A DNA stretch of 41,621 bases from Chondrus crispus. Lineage: Eukaryota; Rhodophyta; Florideophyceae; Gigartinales; Gigartinaceae. The translations under genes were made by a program, and so were the position numbers. The notes beneath the pieces were generated by a model. That model was given only the letters and a program-made list of their open reading frames with translations, was not told the origin of the DNA and did no database searches. Of this stretch, positions 1-10,290 are shown piece by piece; within the stretch, counting starts at the first letter, position 1; every line of letters begins with the position of its first letter. The stretch covers positions 1-41,621 of the forward strand of contig NW_005178487.1 of the NCBI RefSeq assembly GCF_000350225.1, in the 5' to 3' direction.

Positions 1-2186
1 CACAACACTATCGTTCTGTTTCCGGATCCCAGTTATTCTCTGGATTCTGTCCCACTTATCGTCAAGCTGCTCCTTCACTTCGCAAGGTTCAAGGCTGAGC
101 GGCTGCGTCATTGGAGTGAGGCGTTTGCCGCCTAAAATGTGGCTCATTCCTGAGAGACTAACATTGTAGTCACGAGATATAGCAGCAAAAAAGTTGCTGC
201 CAGTGCGAGATGTGAACTTGAATGCTCTTGCCAAAAACCACGCAGGATCTTCCGACTGCATCACCGTCAAATGCCGTAGATTGGAAAGTGTTTGAACGAC
301 TTTCAGTACTGTAGCACTGTACTGGAGCCCTCTTTCACGTAAATTGTAGCTATCTGCCATGTGCTCGTCGCTTCGACGGTCGTAGATGACCTGTATCTGT
401 TCGACTTGTTCAGATGTAAAGGAAGTCCTGTAACCTTCCTTCGATACCATACAAAATTTATGGGCACCGAAGCGGCTTACATCATTGCTATATACAGCGG
501 CGATGCGACCTGAGTAACTTTCCCGATAAACCGAGGCCTCCACACTTCGACCTTGACTTCCAAGTGGCTTTTTTATTGCACTGTACACAGCTCGGCATCC
601 CCGCTCCGACACAGCCATACCGTTGTGTTTTTGTGAAATCGGCCCGTCTCCGAAAACGAAAGGGAAGTTCAACGACCTCTTGTGGGTCCCTAACCCAGTA
701 GCACAGAGCACTTCGTTGATAAATCTAATTGTTTCAACTTGATTGTATCCCCGGTCTGCTGCGAACAATGCATCTACCATCGGCCTGATTGACCCAGCTG
801 TGGGTACACCTTGTAACAACTGCACCAGCCTGTGCCAAACATCAATGATTTTTTCATTAGGGCGTGAGTAGTGACTGGCTATAAAAGTATGCGTTAAAGC
901 TGAGCATACAGCATTATTCACCGGTCCCAGAGCTTTCTTCGGGTTGTTTATCTGTGCTAGGTTGGTGAGATGCAAGACCGACCTAGAGCTTAGACGGTTA
1001 TGGTCATCGTCCAATGAGTATATAGTTACACCCTCCACGTTGACAAGCACCCTGTTAATAGCGGCTAGTTCGGCTTCCATTTCCGTTATGAGAAAATTGC
1101 CTACAGTAGGCTTGTTGAACCAACCGAAGGCATTAGCATCAAAACGCTGCCGGTTTTCTTTAGTGCAAGACAACGCACTCCATACCTCTTTGTACCTCTG
1201 CCCTGTAATGCCCATTTAGTAAAAGAAAGCTTCATTTTCCGGTGCAGTGATGGTAGCTGCACAGCTGTTGTACGACGCCGCCAATACGTGATGATGACCC
1301 CTTTCAGCTCAAATGTTTCAACTCGTCTTTTTTTCTTCCAGTTAAGCACTTCATTGATATGCGCACGTAGCTTTTCGAGGATGGATAGCGGAATGAAGCA
1401 ATCGAATACATCAATACGGCGGAGGTTGCTCGCATCCACAGCTTTATCACGCAGCACACTTGCATTTGCAATTACGTTGTCAAGGATTTCATTTGATTCC
1501 AGAATATATTTTGGGCAGAGTTCACGATCAACGACGTCGATATCAAGCTCTATTGTTTCAAAAGGGGTCGCGTAGTCCCAATCTGGAAGCTCGGTAGCTT
1601 CTGGCACATCGCGTGACAAGTTTTCAACATGTGTCGTATCCTGTGTTTGCATGGGAAACTCCAAGTCCGTACCAGGCGGTGCATTGATACACTCAGAAGC
1701 ATAGTCGTTGAAAAGAGCGGAGAAGTGGTCCTGTATTACGGTAGTAGTACCTGAAACATGATTGCTAATAGACCGCGTGGGATTACGTTCGCATCCTAGA
1801 GCGACCAGCTCAGAGTCAGACACAAAAATACTGTTGTCATCTGAACTTTCAGATAGCTCATCAACAGGATCATCACATTCTAGCTGCGCTTGCTCTTGAG
1901 AAAACGGCAAATCGGTAGAAGATAAAGAGTCAAAGTTGGCCGGGTTTTGCATTGGGGATATCGGTCTGTTCTGTTCAGCACGGCGAGGCCACGCTCCAAT
2001 GTGACGTGGAACATAATGGGGTGGTACAGGAGAAAGGGAAGCACTACGTTGGGGCGAAGTGCAGACACGTTGTTCTGCAACTTTGGCATGGATCGGCGAC
2101 AGGGGACCGGGCGAGAGGGGATCTTCGCTGAAGAGATCGGCATCGATGCTATCATCTACTGACAACACTACGTTCCGCTCGCTCAT
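1..2186 (-). CDS. IS4/piggyBac-like DDE transposase, partial at left edge
   Basis: A minus-strand reading frame opens at the ATG at 2186 and codes for an acidic, Ser/Pro-rich N-terminal region of about 230 residues. A conserved core follows (IPLSILEKLRAHINEVLNWKKK). The frame changes near 1203-1273 and stays open in the new frame to base 1. The second part contains VTIYSLDDDHNRLSSRS near 1000-1050 and ALFAADRGYNQVE near 740-780. These match the first and second acidic regions of DDE transposases of the IS4/piggyBac type that are abundant in oomycetes and algae. A 71-nt segment (1203-1273) with a GTAC donor, TACTAA branch-like motif and TTACAG acceptor could be an intron that joins the frames. 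A frameshift is the alternative. The third acidic residue and C-terminus lie outside or near the edge. Family assignment is from memory of motifs, so moderate confidence. Confidence 0.6.
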
Positions 2187-2318
2187 TTCGTATTGTACAC
2201 GACAATGTGGACAACAGTAGTACTGAGGCCTCGGTGAACAGTAAGGCAGGGTGTTACCTGGAGGATCATGAAATTTTTAAGGGAGAGAGTGGTGCGGATG
2301 CCTTGTTAAAGAAGGTGG

Positions 2319-2480
2319 GTGAGCTGTGGTGTGCGTGAGAGAGAGTGGGAGAGAGTGGGAGAGAGTGGGAGAGAGCGGAAGAGAGCGGGAGAGAGCGAGA
2401 GAGAGCGAGAGAGAGTGGGAGAGAGTGGGAGAACTGGGAGAACTGGGAGAACTGGGAGAACTGGGAGAACTGGGAGAAGT
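2319..2480. repeat. GA-rich microsatellite grading into a 9-bp tandem repeat
   Basis: Bases 2329-2424 are imperfect GAGAGTGG/GAGAGCGA units. From 2425 to 2478 they give way to about six head-to-tail copies of CTGGGAGAA (full units start at 2434, 2443, 2452, 2461 and 2470). The purine-only run keeps several frames open on both strands, and those frames should not be read as genes. Confidence 0.95.
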
Positions 2481-2532
2481 TTGGGTGACAAATGGGAGAC
2501 TCTCCCTGGTGACTTGGGAGAACTTCTCTCAA

Positions 2533-2558
2533 ATGTTCTCCCGGCGCCGGGAGAACAT
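2533..2558. repeat. 26-bp perfect palindrome containing GGGAGAA
   Basis: The two 13-base halves are exact reverse complements, centred on GGCGCC (2543-2548). The arms contain GGGAGAA, the core of the adjacent 9-bp tandem repeat, so the palindrome is an inverted pair of repeat cores. Confidence 0.95.
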
Positions 2559-2595
2559 CAAAATTCTCCCAAATTCTCCCAAATTTTCACTCACG

Positions 2596-2621
2596 CTGGG
2601 AGAAGAATTTTCTTCTCCCAG
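2596..2621. repeat. 26-bp hairpin with CTGGGAGAAGAA arms
   Basis: Twelve-base arms CTGGGAGAAGAA and TTCTTCTCCCAG are separated by TT. This is a second hairpin built on the GGGAGAA core, the same length as the palindrome at 2533-2558. Extra direct ATTCTCCC copies lie between them (about 2563-2584). Confidence 0.95.
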
Positions 2622-2639
2622 GGTGCACAGGGCTAGACG

Positions 2640-3491
2640 GGCATTTTCCGCAAATAATGCCCCTTTTCTGAATATATGTAGGTCTCGGTTACTCGGGAGC
2701 ATTCTCTGCAGTACTGAAGGCAGTTTCAACACCGTCACTTACTGGAATTTCGAAAATAATTTTGATTAAAACGAAGGTTACATACATATAGCTCTTTCGA
2801 TTTCCACTGTGAACCAATAGCCAAAGAGTTAACTCTGACGGCACTGTGATGAGGCCTGGCGAGGTCCTCTCGAAACGACTTTGGCTGAAGGAGAAAAGCA
2901 GACCTGTGTTCTTACATGGGCTGGAAATACTGCCTGTATGTTGTGATTTTGACAACAATGGCCTCGATACCTTTCGGGCAGCAGTATCATCCGTTCGGAC
3001 GAATGCGTTCAAACGAATGCCAGGTACCGCAAATTTTTGATTCCATATCTTGTTAACTCGTTAAACACGTATTTAAAGAAGGACCGCACCACAACACGGC
3101 ATACCGTGATACACCTAAACCCCTAATCCCGTGATACAAGAACTTCACCCATACATGAAGGGATCAACAGTGCGCAGAGAGATGGTCGAGCTGAAATAAT
3201 TGCTGTACGACAAACAAAATAGACATGCAATAATGCGAGTCAAAATCTAAAATATTACGGTACTGAATGGGTGTGTTCAAAAGCTGTTGACTGTCTTAGC
3301 CCAAGGAAATAATGTGTGCGGATCGTTGGCTTGTCAGGCCCGGGACTCTATCATGATGTTTGTGCGTGAAACGTCACCCGTCTCTTGGCAGTAGTAATGA
3401 TTTGGGGGCACCAACAGGGCATGTGGATTGTATTTCGCAGATGATGACCTAACGCACCTCGGAAAGAAATCTGGAGAGCATATTCAATACA
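2640..3491. other. non-coding stretch, no gene recognised
   Basis: Only short, unrelated open frames occur. No protein family, RNA gene or terminal repeat was recognised. The sequence is moderately AT-rich and has two near copies of CCGTGATACA (about 3104 and 3129). Confidence 0.5.
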
Positions 3492-3790
3492 GGGGGGGGG
3501 GGGGGGGGTCGCTCAATAGTGCCTACTTTAGTAGTGCTTCCCTCTATATAGTGCCATGGCTCACCCTCTGGCACAGGTAATCATAAGCTCACACGTGTAT
3601 CATCCGGCATGGTTCAGTACTCAGAGGATGAAGTTATTTAGTTGTGTTATACAGGCTTTGTTGTGTTTGTGTTAGCAGTGTGCTTTGTCCCCAAATATAC
3701 GTATTTGAACCTCCTTTATATAGTGCCATCCCCCCAATAGTGCCATAGCTAGAGGTATGTCACGCTATAGCACTATATCGTAGGAGGCGC
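3492..3790. repeat. G17 tract and dispersed repeat with ATAGTGCC motifs
   Basis: A run of 17 G (3492-3508) is followed by repeated ATAGTGCC or TATATAGTGCCAT motifs (about 3516, 3547, 3718, 3737) and an inverted GCACTATA near 3769. About 75 bp from the G-run onward align with the reverse complement of 33283-33350, sharing the exact 18-mer CTACTTTAGTAGTGCTTC. The G-run is present there too, but shorter. This is probably the end of a non-autonomous DNA element. No transposase lies between the motif clusters. Confidence 0.7.
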
Positions 3791-5890
3791 TGTACATATT
3801 TCATGAGAATATGCCTACACGGCACAGAGCATCTTAAGCGTGTGGAAGTGCCATAACAGGCGAACTATCACGTGTTAATTAGTTGAAATTTTTAGAAAAC
3901 AGGGTATACAGTATAGAATATCTTGTTTCAGGAGTTTCCAGAGAAGACAGCCCCTTTCGAATGCTCTACAAGTCGAATTGTACACTTCGACTTTGCGCCG
4001 AGGCCATGAAGATATGCATTGCGAAGAAAAGGTTTTCAAAGACATGCCGTCGAAGATTAGGACTTGCCAGTCATGCCCTGTCTCCCACACGTCTTTGGTA
4101 TCAGTTCTGAGAGTGTTTCCAGTGGTGAAATTGCGAACACAATCGTTTTTTTGCCAGACTGAGGACCATAACGCGCGCGCGACGCTGTTTCTTCCATACC
4201 ACCGCACAATGGATTTAAGAATTACTTTTTTACTGCCCGGCCCTACATGCGCTTCCATAAATCCACGCAGCTTTCTTGACCGCTGGCTCATCCCAAGCTT
4301 CTGCTCCAAATGACGTCAGCGAGTAATCGTGAAGGTAAGAGAAGCGGTAATCCACCCATGCAAGAATCTGAAAGGCGTCAAAGGAACTTTTCTCTTCTTT
4401 CAACCACGTGGATACGTCGTTGCTCACGTCCTCTCCTCTCTGCGCGCTTCTGTTGGCGCGCTTTTCGAGGAAGCACCCGCCAATCAGTGTGCCGGGAAAA
4501 GAAAGAGCGCTTTTTGTTGCCTGAAAAACGCTAATTTTAACGAGTATTTTCATATGGCACTGTACCACAAGAGCGGTGCGACGGAGGGGTCTTGTTGTAG
4601 CACCCTCACGATTCTGCTATTTGCAGCACTTCTTCGCAGCAGTTGCTTTAAATTAATCTCAATTTCAAGACTTAAATTGTGTTAAAGCACTGGAGTAGAC
4701 CGCATGGTCTACTGCGACAGCCGTTCCTTAATTAGCCCTTAAACACGTTTTAAATGTCATGAAGTCTCTCTCCTCCTTTCAATCCTCGTTTACATTTCTC
4801 CCCTTCCCCATACAGTACACAAAAATCGTTCTTCTTTCTGCCGCTTTTTCGGCAAATCCCTTCTCCTTTTTTACCATCCCGGCATTCTATCTCATGCCTT
4901 TCCTCAATCTTTCGCGGGTCTTGAATGCATCTCCACAAGAATACACTATAGGGGATTAGGGGATTAAGGGGTTATGATGGTGTTGCCCTGCGCCACAGAA
5001 CAAAGGCTAGTGCTCTCCTTGCCGCAACAACCGTTCGAAACACTTGTTGTACGAAACGACGTACACCAAAATTTACCTTCCACAGTTCTTTATCTCACAA
5101 TAGAGCAATGCGTTCCCTCAACCTGTAACGTGAGCGCCTCTCATTTCGCGTCGGCAAGCACAAGCGACAGTCACACATACTGCAACCATCCTCTATGAGG
5201 GTGAGTCGGCCGGCCAAGCGTGAGCCGCTCCCGCACAGCGCGCGGCCTCACTCCCCAAGCCCCGTCACAATAACCTTCGTGGACCCATCCCAGGAATCCG
5301 CCTCCTGACGTCATGCAATTTCATGAATCCAGCACGCAAAGTCCCTGTCCCACACCTCTCTAGTTAGTAACACATCCGGGAGATCTTGCATGCTTAATAC
5401 CCTTCACATAGGCAGGATGCAGATCCGCAGATGCGTCTTTAGTTAATTAAGTGGTAGTCGCAACGTTACGTCACTAGATAAAGCTGCTTGCCCATTCCTC
5501 AAACGAAATCATGCCGATCCAACTCCACTTTGCTCATGTTGCAGCTCGGAGGCGAGATCTGAAAGGACATGCCACATAGGATGCCGACCTGATTGCTATG
5601 CACTTCAGGTATGGAACCGCTCGTGAGGATGTCGCCGTACTACAACCCGCTTTCCATCAAGAAATCACTTTTGTGGGCTTCACTAGACGCTCTCTACGCG
5701 CTTGTCGTAAATCTCCTTTGCTTTCGAGAAAGAGGACGGGTTGGAATCATCTGTTCGGCTGGTGAGCGGAAGCCCCTCGTCAAGGCAAAACAACAGTTCT
5801 TCGTCATCTTTTCCGAGGACGATGTCTTGAATTACGCATGCATCACCGAGACTGCCTGTCTCTTTCGCTTCTAGTCAAACCAGGCCTACT
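3791..5890. other. long region without a recognisable gene
   Basis: Overlapping open frames on the minus strand (about 3875-4568) and small plus-strand frames (4974-5198, 5593-5874) have no family resemblance I can see. The 5593 frame has no ATG until 5611 and ends just upstream of the TATA box of the next gene. The region may contain promoter or 5' elements, or an old repeat, but nothing stronger can be supported. Confidence 0.4.
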
Positions 5891-5901
5891 CCAGCGACCA
5901 G

Positions 5902-5908
5902 TATATAT
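5902..5908 (+). promoter_or_regulatory. TATA box of the 6023 gene
   Basis: TATATAT lies 115 bp upstream of the start codon at 6023. The interval is CA-rich and ATG-free close to the start (ACAACAACC-type), typical of a eukaryotic 5' UTR. A transcription start near 5930-5940 is inferred. Confidence 0.55.
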
Positions 5909-6022
5909 GGAATCCAAGCATGGGACAAACACAGTCCGCACCACCAACAACCAAGTTCTCTTCAACAACCTTCTACAACATAGCAAACACCAGTTCCTTC
6001 AAGTTAACTAGCTTTTTCAACC

Positions 6023-7030
6023 ATGATTTCTTTCCGCATAACCGCTGTCTTCCTGAGCATGCTCTGTATAGCTGCAGGTCACTCCGTCCTTGGTGACCCG
6101 AAGCCAATGGCCCCGAAGGTACGTGCAACCCAACTCTTCTGAGCGGCACACTTTCAAAAGCTTCGGAACCCATTTAGGCATACCTCTAACGAAACCCCTC
6201 TATCCTCGCACCAACAGGAGTGTCGTCTCGGCGGTATGCGCGAAGTCTTCAACTGCCCAGGCCCGTGTGACACAAATGCTCTCCTCCGATCTCGCAACAT
6301 CCCTGGTCCCTCTCGACCGCCGACACAGTGGCGTCGCGGTTCGACAGTCACCATCAAATACCAGCGTAACAACCACGGTCCTGGAGGCTTTGTGCGGCTT
6401 TCTCTCGTCCCCATTGCCCAAATGATGGACAAGGCGATCCACACACGAAACGCATTCCACTACAGTTGCTGGGGCGGCGACCCGAAGGTGGCTACCCCGG
6501 CCGAGCGTGTGCGAGACCGGAGCGGCTTCTCACTGACAGGCAGCGATGGGATGTTCCACAACTCGTCGATCGGCTTCTTCACGACTCGCGTGCACGTGCC
6601 TGAGGTCGTCCCCGACGGGATCTACGCGCTTGGATGGACATGGTACGGCGGGATCGGAGGGTCATTTGCCGGGAACACCCCAGATAGTCCATTCCCGAAC
6701 GGATTCTTCGGCGATTACTGGACGTGCGCATTCGTGCGGATCAGTGGTGGGCCATTAACGGCGACTTATCGACCCGTGTTCCTGGCCAACTTGAGAAGGT
6801 TTTGGGGTGACCGGTGCTGGTCGTCGGCGGACAGGCCGGGACCTTGCGCGATCGAGCCATGCAAGCCGAGGGCTAGGTTCATGAAGCCCAAGGCGTTCTC
6901 CAGGGGTGCGCCCCCTGTGCTGACGCAGGCCATGTTCAGGCACCCTTCTTCGTGTTCAGAAGTAGGACGTAGACCTGGAGCTGGTTGCAGCCCGGGGCCG
7001 GTGCCGACTACCCCGCCAGGCCCGCTTTGA
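6023..7030 (+). CDS. secreted LPMO-like protein A (two exons)
   Basis: Exon 1 is 6023-6118, the intron 6119-6217 (99 nt, GTACGT...CAACAG, phase 0) and exon 2 6218-7030, giving 302 residues. Residues 1-19 form a signal peptide (MISFRITAVFLSMLCIAAG). Cleavage after Gly19 exposes His20 in HSVLGDPKP. His85 lies in YQRNNHGPGGFVRLS, followed by PDGIYALGWTWYGG and DYWTCAFVRIS (Tyr199). An N-terminal His, a second His before G-P, and an aromatic residue two before a Cys in a C-terminal strand are the known pattern of the LPMO copper histidine brace (compare HxGP in AA9). The many paired Cys fit an extracellular fold. The last 50 residues are Pro/Gly-rich. Intron position is shared with the paralogues at 7933 and 15132. 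Function as a polysaccharide oxidase is inference; another copper-binding secreted protein is possible. Confidence 0.8.
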
Positions 7031-7483
7031 GATAGTTGATGAGGTGGATTTTATAATTAGACTTACTGCAGATCCCTTTTTGACTGTTGTTGATGCATAG
7101 TAAACTGACCAGACTGCGTTTTTGAAAGTGGAGAACGATTTACTTACGGTACAAAAGTAATGAACGTGAGGTTGGCAGGGTGAATACCGTACGTAGGGCC
7201 TGCTCCGTGTGCGGATCACAGTAGATTTGCATGCTTTGGCGCGGGATACACCATGCGAGATAAGGATGTTGTGCAGTACCCTTGGTACTGTGGCTGCATA
7301 CAGCTGCACAGCTGTTGCTCGTATGCAGTTGTGTACTGTACCAGCTGTCTGCCGGGGCTATCATAAATAGTAAAGGGCTGCAGCGCAAAGGTGCCAGGGG
7401 CAGCGGCTGGAGCTGGAGCTGGAGCGTAGAAATACACTTAGCCAAGCTCTTTGCAACACTACTAACGAGATGGGCAGAAGGTC
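7031..7483. other. convergent intergenic region
   Basis: This separates the ends of the 6023 (+) gene and the duplicated block carrying the 7933 (-) gene. It holds the short palindrome AGTACCCTTGGTACT (7275-7289) and a GGAGCT triplicate near 7409. No gene was recognised; the open frames in 7140-7650 are low-complexity shadows. Confidence 0.5.
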
Positions 7484-7932
7484 GCGAGCGTCGCAGGAAA
7501 GGCATTATTTTCTCACAGTAGTGCAGCATCACGGGCAAGTAAAACCCACTGGAGGGGGTTTTCAAAACATATCTGATCCTCGTTAATGATTGACACGCCT
7601 CACGAGCGCGGTTAAAGTGCACTTCTACTATTGTTAAGGCGCTCCACACTATGCCTTGTCACACCTTGCATAACCCTCTTGCCACCGCGTACATAACACT
7701 ACTACACTACTATTTTGCGACATGACATACCGGCAAACGCATACATTCTACACTGTTTTGTGCCTTTCACTTGAATCGCTGATATACTGATTAATCCATT
7801 GCATATCAAACAAAGAGTGCTTACGATATGAGCAGTTCAACATAAAGTAGTCAACGCTGTAAGAATAAACACTGTTGTTTAATCTCCTAGAGGCACCACT
7901 AACACAACCTATTTCTACTTTCGTACACCATC

Positions 7933-9100
7933 TTAAGTCTCGGCCATCAACGGCCCCATGTCCTTCATCCCATCCAGGTCTACTCGACATTGGTACAGAT
8001 CTTTTAGCACTTGATTAGTAGCCCCTCTCACCGTCTCTTCTGGCGGGTCTTTCAACTCTGCTTGACAATCTTTCAAAGCTCCAACCGCGTTTTCAAACAC
8101 CTCCTCGTCTGGTACTAATGTCGGTATTGGGCCGTCTGTTCCTCCATCAGCTCCAATGAAGTTGTTTTGCCTGATTGGTGGCGGGTTTCCGGATGCAAAC
8201 TCCATCGGCTTTTGCTGTTTTGCAGGTCCCCGGCACGGTTCATAAGTGCACACACCCGGTCGGTCTGTCGCTGCGTTACACCCGTTAGGCCAGAATCGCT
8301 CTAACGGGTTCACAAACACGGGCGTACAACTGTCAGTCAGAGGTTCCCCGCCGCTAATCTCCACAAATGCACAGGACCAATAATCTGCGAATAATCCTTC
8401 TCCAAACGGGCTTCGTACAGTATTCTGCTTCAACGATCCTCCGACCCCCCCATACCACGCCCACCCAAGCACATAAATCCCATCGGGTATGCATGGAGGA
8501 ATAACTGCCCGAGTCTCGTAGTAGGTTGGGGGGTTTGTTTTGTCCCCACCCACCAGCGAGAATCCTCCATTTCGCCGCCGCTTGTCCTTATTCGTACCCG
8601 TTATTGTATAGTCACCCCAGCAGCCGAAGTGGAACGCGTTCGCCGCATGAGCAGTCTTGTTCATCATCTGCTCGATCGTCACTATTGAAAGCCTAACGAA
8701 CCCCCCAGGGCCGTGGTTGTTACGTTGGTATTTGATCTTCACTAGCTCTCCCCGCTCGTATGTCGCCGTTGCTTTCGGCTTGCGGACCCTTCCGTTACGA
8801 TACAGCGGCCTCATGTCACAAGGACCAGGACATATTTCGATCCCGGCGTTGTCTGGTACGCCCCCCAGACGACAGTGCTGCGCACAAAGAGGAACGATAG
8901 AATGAGTACATGTCAACGAACATAGGAAAATATGGAGCACCAAAGAAAGAGGGAAGGTTGTGCTTGTCGTCGCCTACGTTTGCTGACACAGGTTTTGGAT
9001 CCCCCAGGAGGGAGTGCCCCAATACCGCATGAATAGAGAGGAACAAGATTGCAAATCGTGCGACCAAACCCATCTTGGAGACTTTTTCGAATCGCTTCAA
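7933..9100 (-). CDS. secreted LPMO-like protein B (two exons)
   Basis: On the minus strand exon 1 is 9100-8978, the intron 8977-8878 (100 nt, GTAGGC...GCGCAG, phase 0) and exon 2 8877-7933, giving 355 residues. Met10 (9073) is an alternative start. The signal peptide (core LVARFAILFLSIHAVLG) ends directly before His29 in HSLLGDPKP. His96 lies in YQRNNHGPGGFVRLS, Tyr207 in DYWSCAFVEIS, and PDGIYVLGWAWYGGVGGS precedes it. This is the pattern of an LPMO copper site. After the core (about residue 285) comes a charged, probably helical tail with two Cys, absent from protein A. It lies convergent to the 6023 gene. Expected to be secreted or cell-wall-located; substrate unknown. Confidence 0.8.
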
Positions 9101-9900
9101 AAGTTTTTACAGATACGAGGTAGAATTGATATTTTGGTGAGCGAAAGACGTGCAGATCTTTTACGATTGCGCCGCGGACTGCTACGTCAGTCTATCGCCT
9201 ATAAGAAGAAATTTATCCGCGTTACGGAGCTGGGAAAAATGCTTGCACATACAGGTACACTTTCAAGGAGGCAAAACAACGCATTTTTCTGGTCACGTTG
9301 TCCCAGCAGTGCTCCCTTCCCCGGTCTCAAGAACGGGACTTGCTTATAAAACATGACTATTGTACACCTCAAAACCCGAGCCCTGGCCTTACAACGCGAT
9401 ACTGACCATACGCAGAAGTGGTCTGCTGGCGTTGAGAACAACTAGCATGGTACAGTATTCAGAGAAAACAAAAATCTACATCAAGTTAGCCACATACAAA
9501 TCATTCACACTAGTGTTCTGTGAAAGCGGCATTCCTGCAGCATATCAACAAAAACATACAATGGGGTTAGAGTGCTACTTGTGCGTTGCTACTTCGGTGC
9601 TACGTTACCAGTGATTGTGCTAAAGCATTATACACTAGAGAGGAGCAAATGCAATCTGTTGGGCAGCTCAAATTTTGACGTTGATCTGTAATCATGTGCG
9701 GTATTGTAGTATATGCAACTTACATTGCTCACTAGATGTGGCTACACATGCGAAGTCAGTGCTTTTGCTTCTCTCTCTCATAGTTGTATGAATGTATGTT
9801 AGCATGTACACGATGCTCCTTGTTACCGACTAACCAGAGAACAAGTATCTCTGCTCTCATTTTCAATTAGAAGGATTAAAACTGTCATGACTGGAGCAAA
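9101..9900. other. duplicated upstream region of gene B
   Basis: This is the probable promoter and 5' region of the minus-strand secreted-protein gene, duplicated at 16306-17100. TTTTATAAGC (minus strand, about 9345) is a TATA candidate 245 bp upstream of the ATG, and the same element reads TATAAAA on the plus strand. A plus-strand open frame (9360-9614) is also open in the other copy, which recent duplication alone can explain. I do not call it a gene. Confidence 0.4.
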
Positions 9901-9927
9901 AGCAGTATCACACTTGGTGACAAGTAT

Positions 9928-10185
9928 TTACACTGCATAGCAACACTTCGCATGAAAAGAAGTGATCATGCCATGTTCACGGTGGCTCTTCGAGGGCAGG
10001 CCTTGCGTCAGAGAGAAGGAGCTTGAAGGATCACTAAAGTCTTGTACACTAATTGTGAAGCAGGCATGAGAGTCATATGGCATGGCATCAATGGGGCCGA
10101 AAATTATCACCACTACGATATCCTTCTCGGCAAGGGACATGTGGCATCCTGACCAGCCGGCGGTGAGATATAATGACATGTGCAC
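9928..10185 (-). CDS. small duplicated open frame of unknown function
   Basis: An 85-residue frame begins MHMSLYLTAGWSGC and ends FHAKCCYAV. Its twin at 17135-17392 differs by one residue (Gln to Lys). An overlapping frame upstream (10088-10348) has three differences from its twin, so this frame changes somewhat more slowly. No family or signal peptide was recognised. It could be an exon of a longer gene or non-coding. Support is weak. Confidence 0.25.
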   Translation of the reverse strand: MHMSLYLTAGWSGCHMSLAEKDIVVVIIFGPIDAMPYDSHACFTISVQDFSDPSSSFSLTQGLPSKSHREHGMITSFHAKCCYAV

Positions 10186-10290
10186 CTTCTTGCAATGGTA
10201 TTACATAATTCGGTAAAGTATTTACTCCGAGACTAGAGAGAGTAACGTGTAGGTCGACTCCCGTCTTACCGTCGATGCAGAAGACAGCTA

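Larger units (their letters stand above)
7484..10290. repeat. segmental duplication, copy 1
   Basis: This block aligns in direct orientation with 14658-17502. It starts at GCGAGCGTCGCAGGA and runs through the secreted-protein gene to GATGCAGAAGACAGCTA. Divergence is low: about 4 substitutions plus a 4-bp AAGA insertion in the last 370 bp. Small indels include a 21-bp stretch near 7525 missing from copy 2 and extra palindromic sequence in copy 2 near 14870-14930. Copy 1 keeps an uninterrupted TA at 10289-10290, where copy 2 carries a transposon. Confidence 0.9.

Noticed and set aside
2319..2769. Plus-strand frames of 105 and 147 residues rich in Glu/Arg/Gly
   Set aside because: They are translations of the GA-rich tandem repeat and stay open only because the repeat lacks stops.
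3875..4568. Overlapping minus-strand frames of 144 and 112 residues
   Set aside because: No family resemblance, and the two frames overlap each other; kept only as part of an unassigned region.
8657..8905. Plus-strand frames over the secreted-protein genes (also 15862-16092)
   Set aside because: They are antisense shadows of exon 2 of the two duplicated genes.
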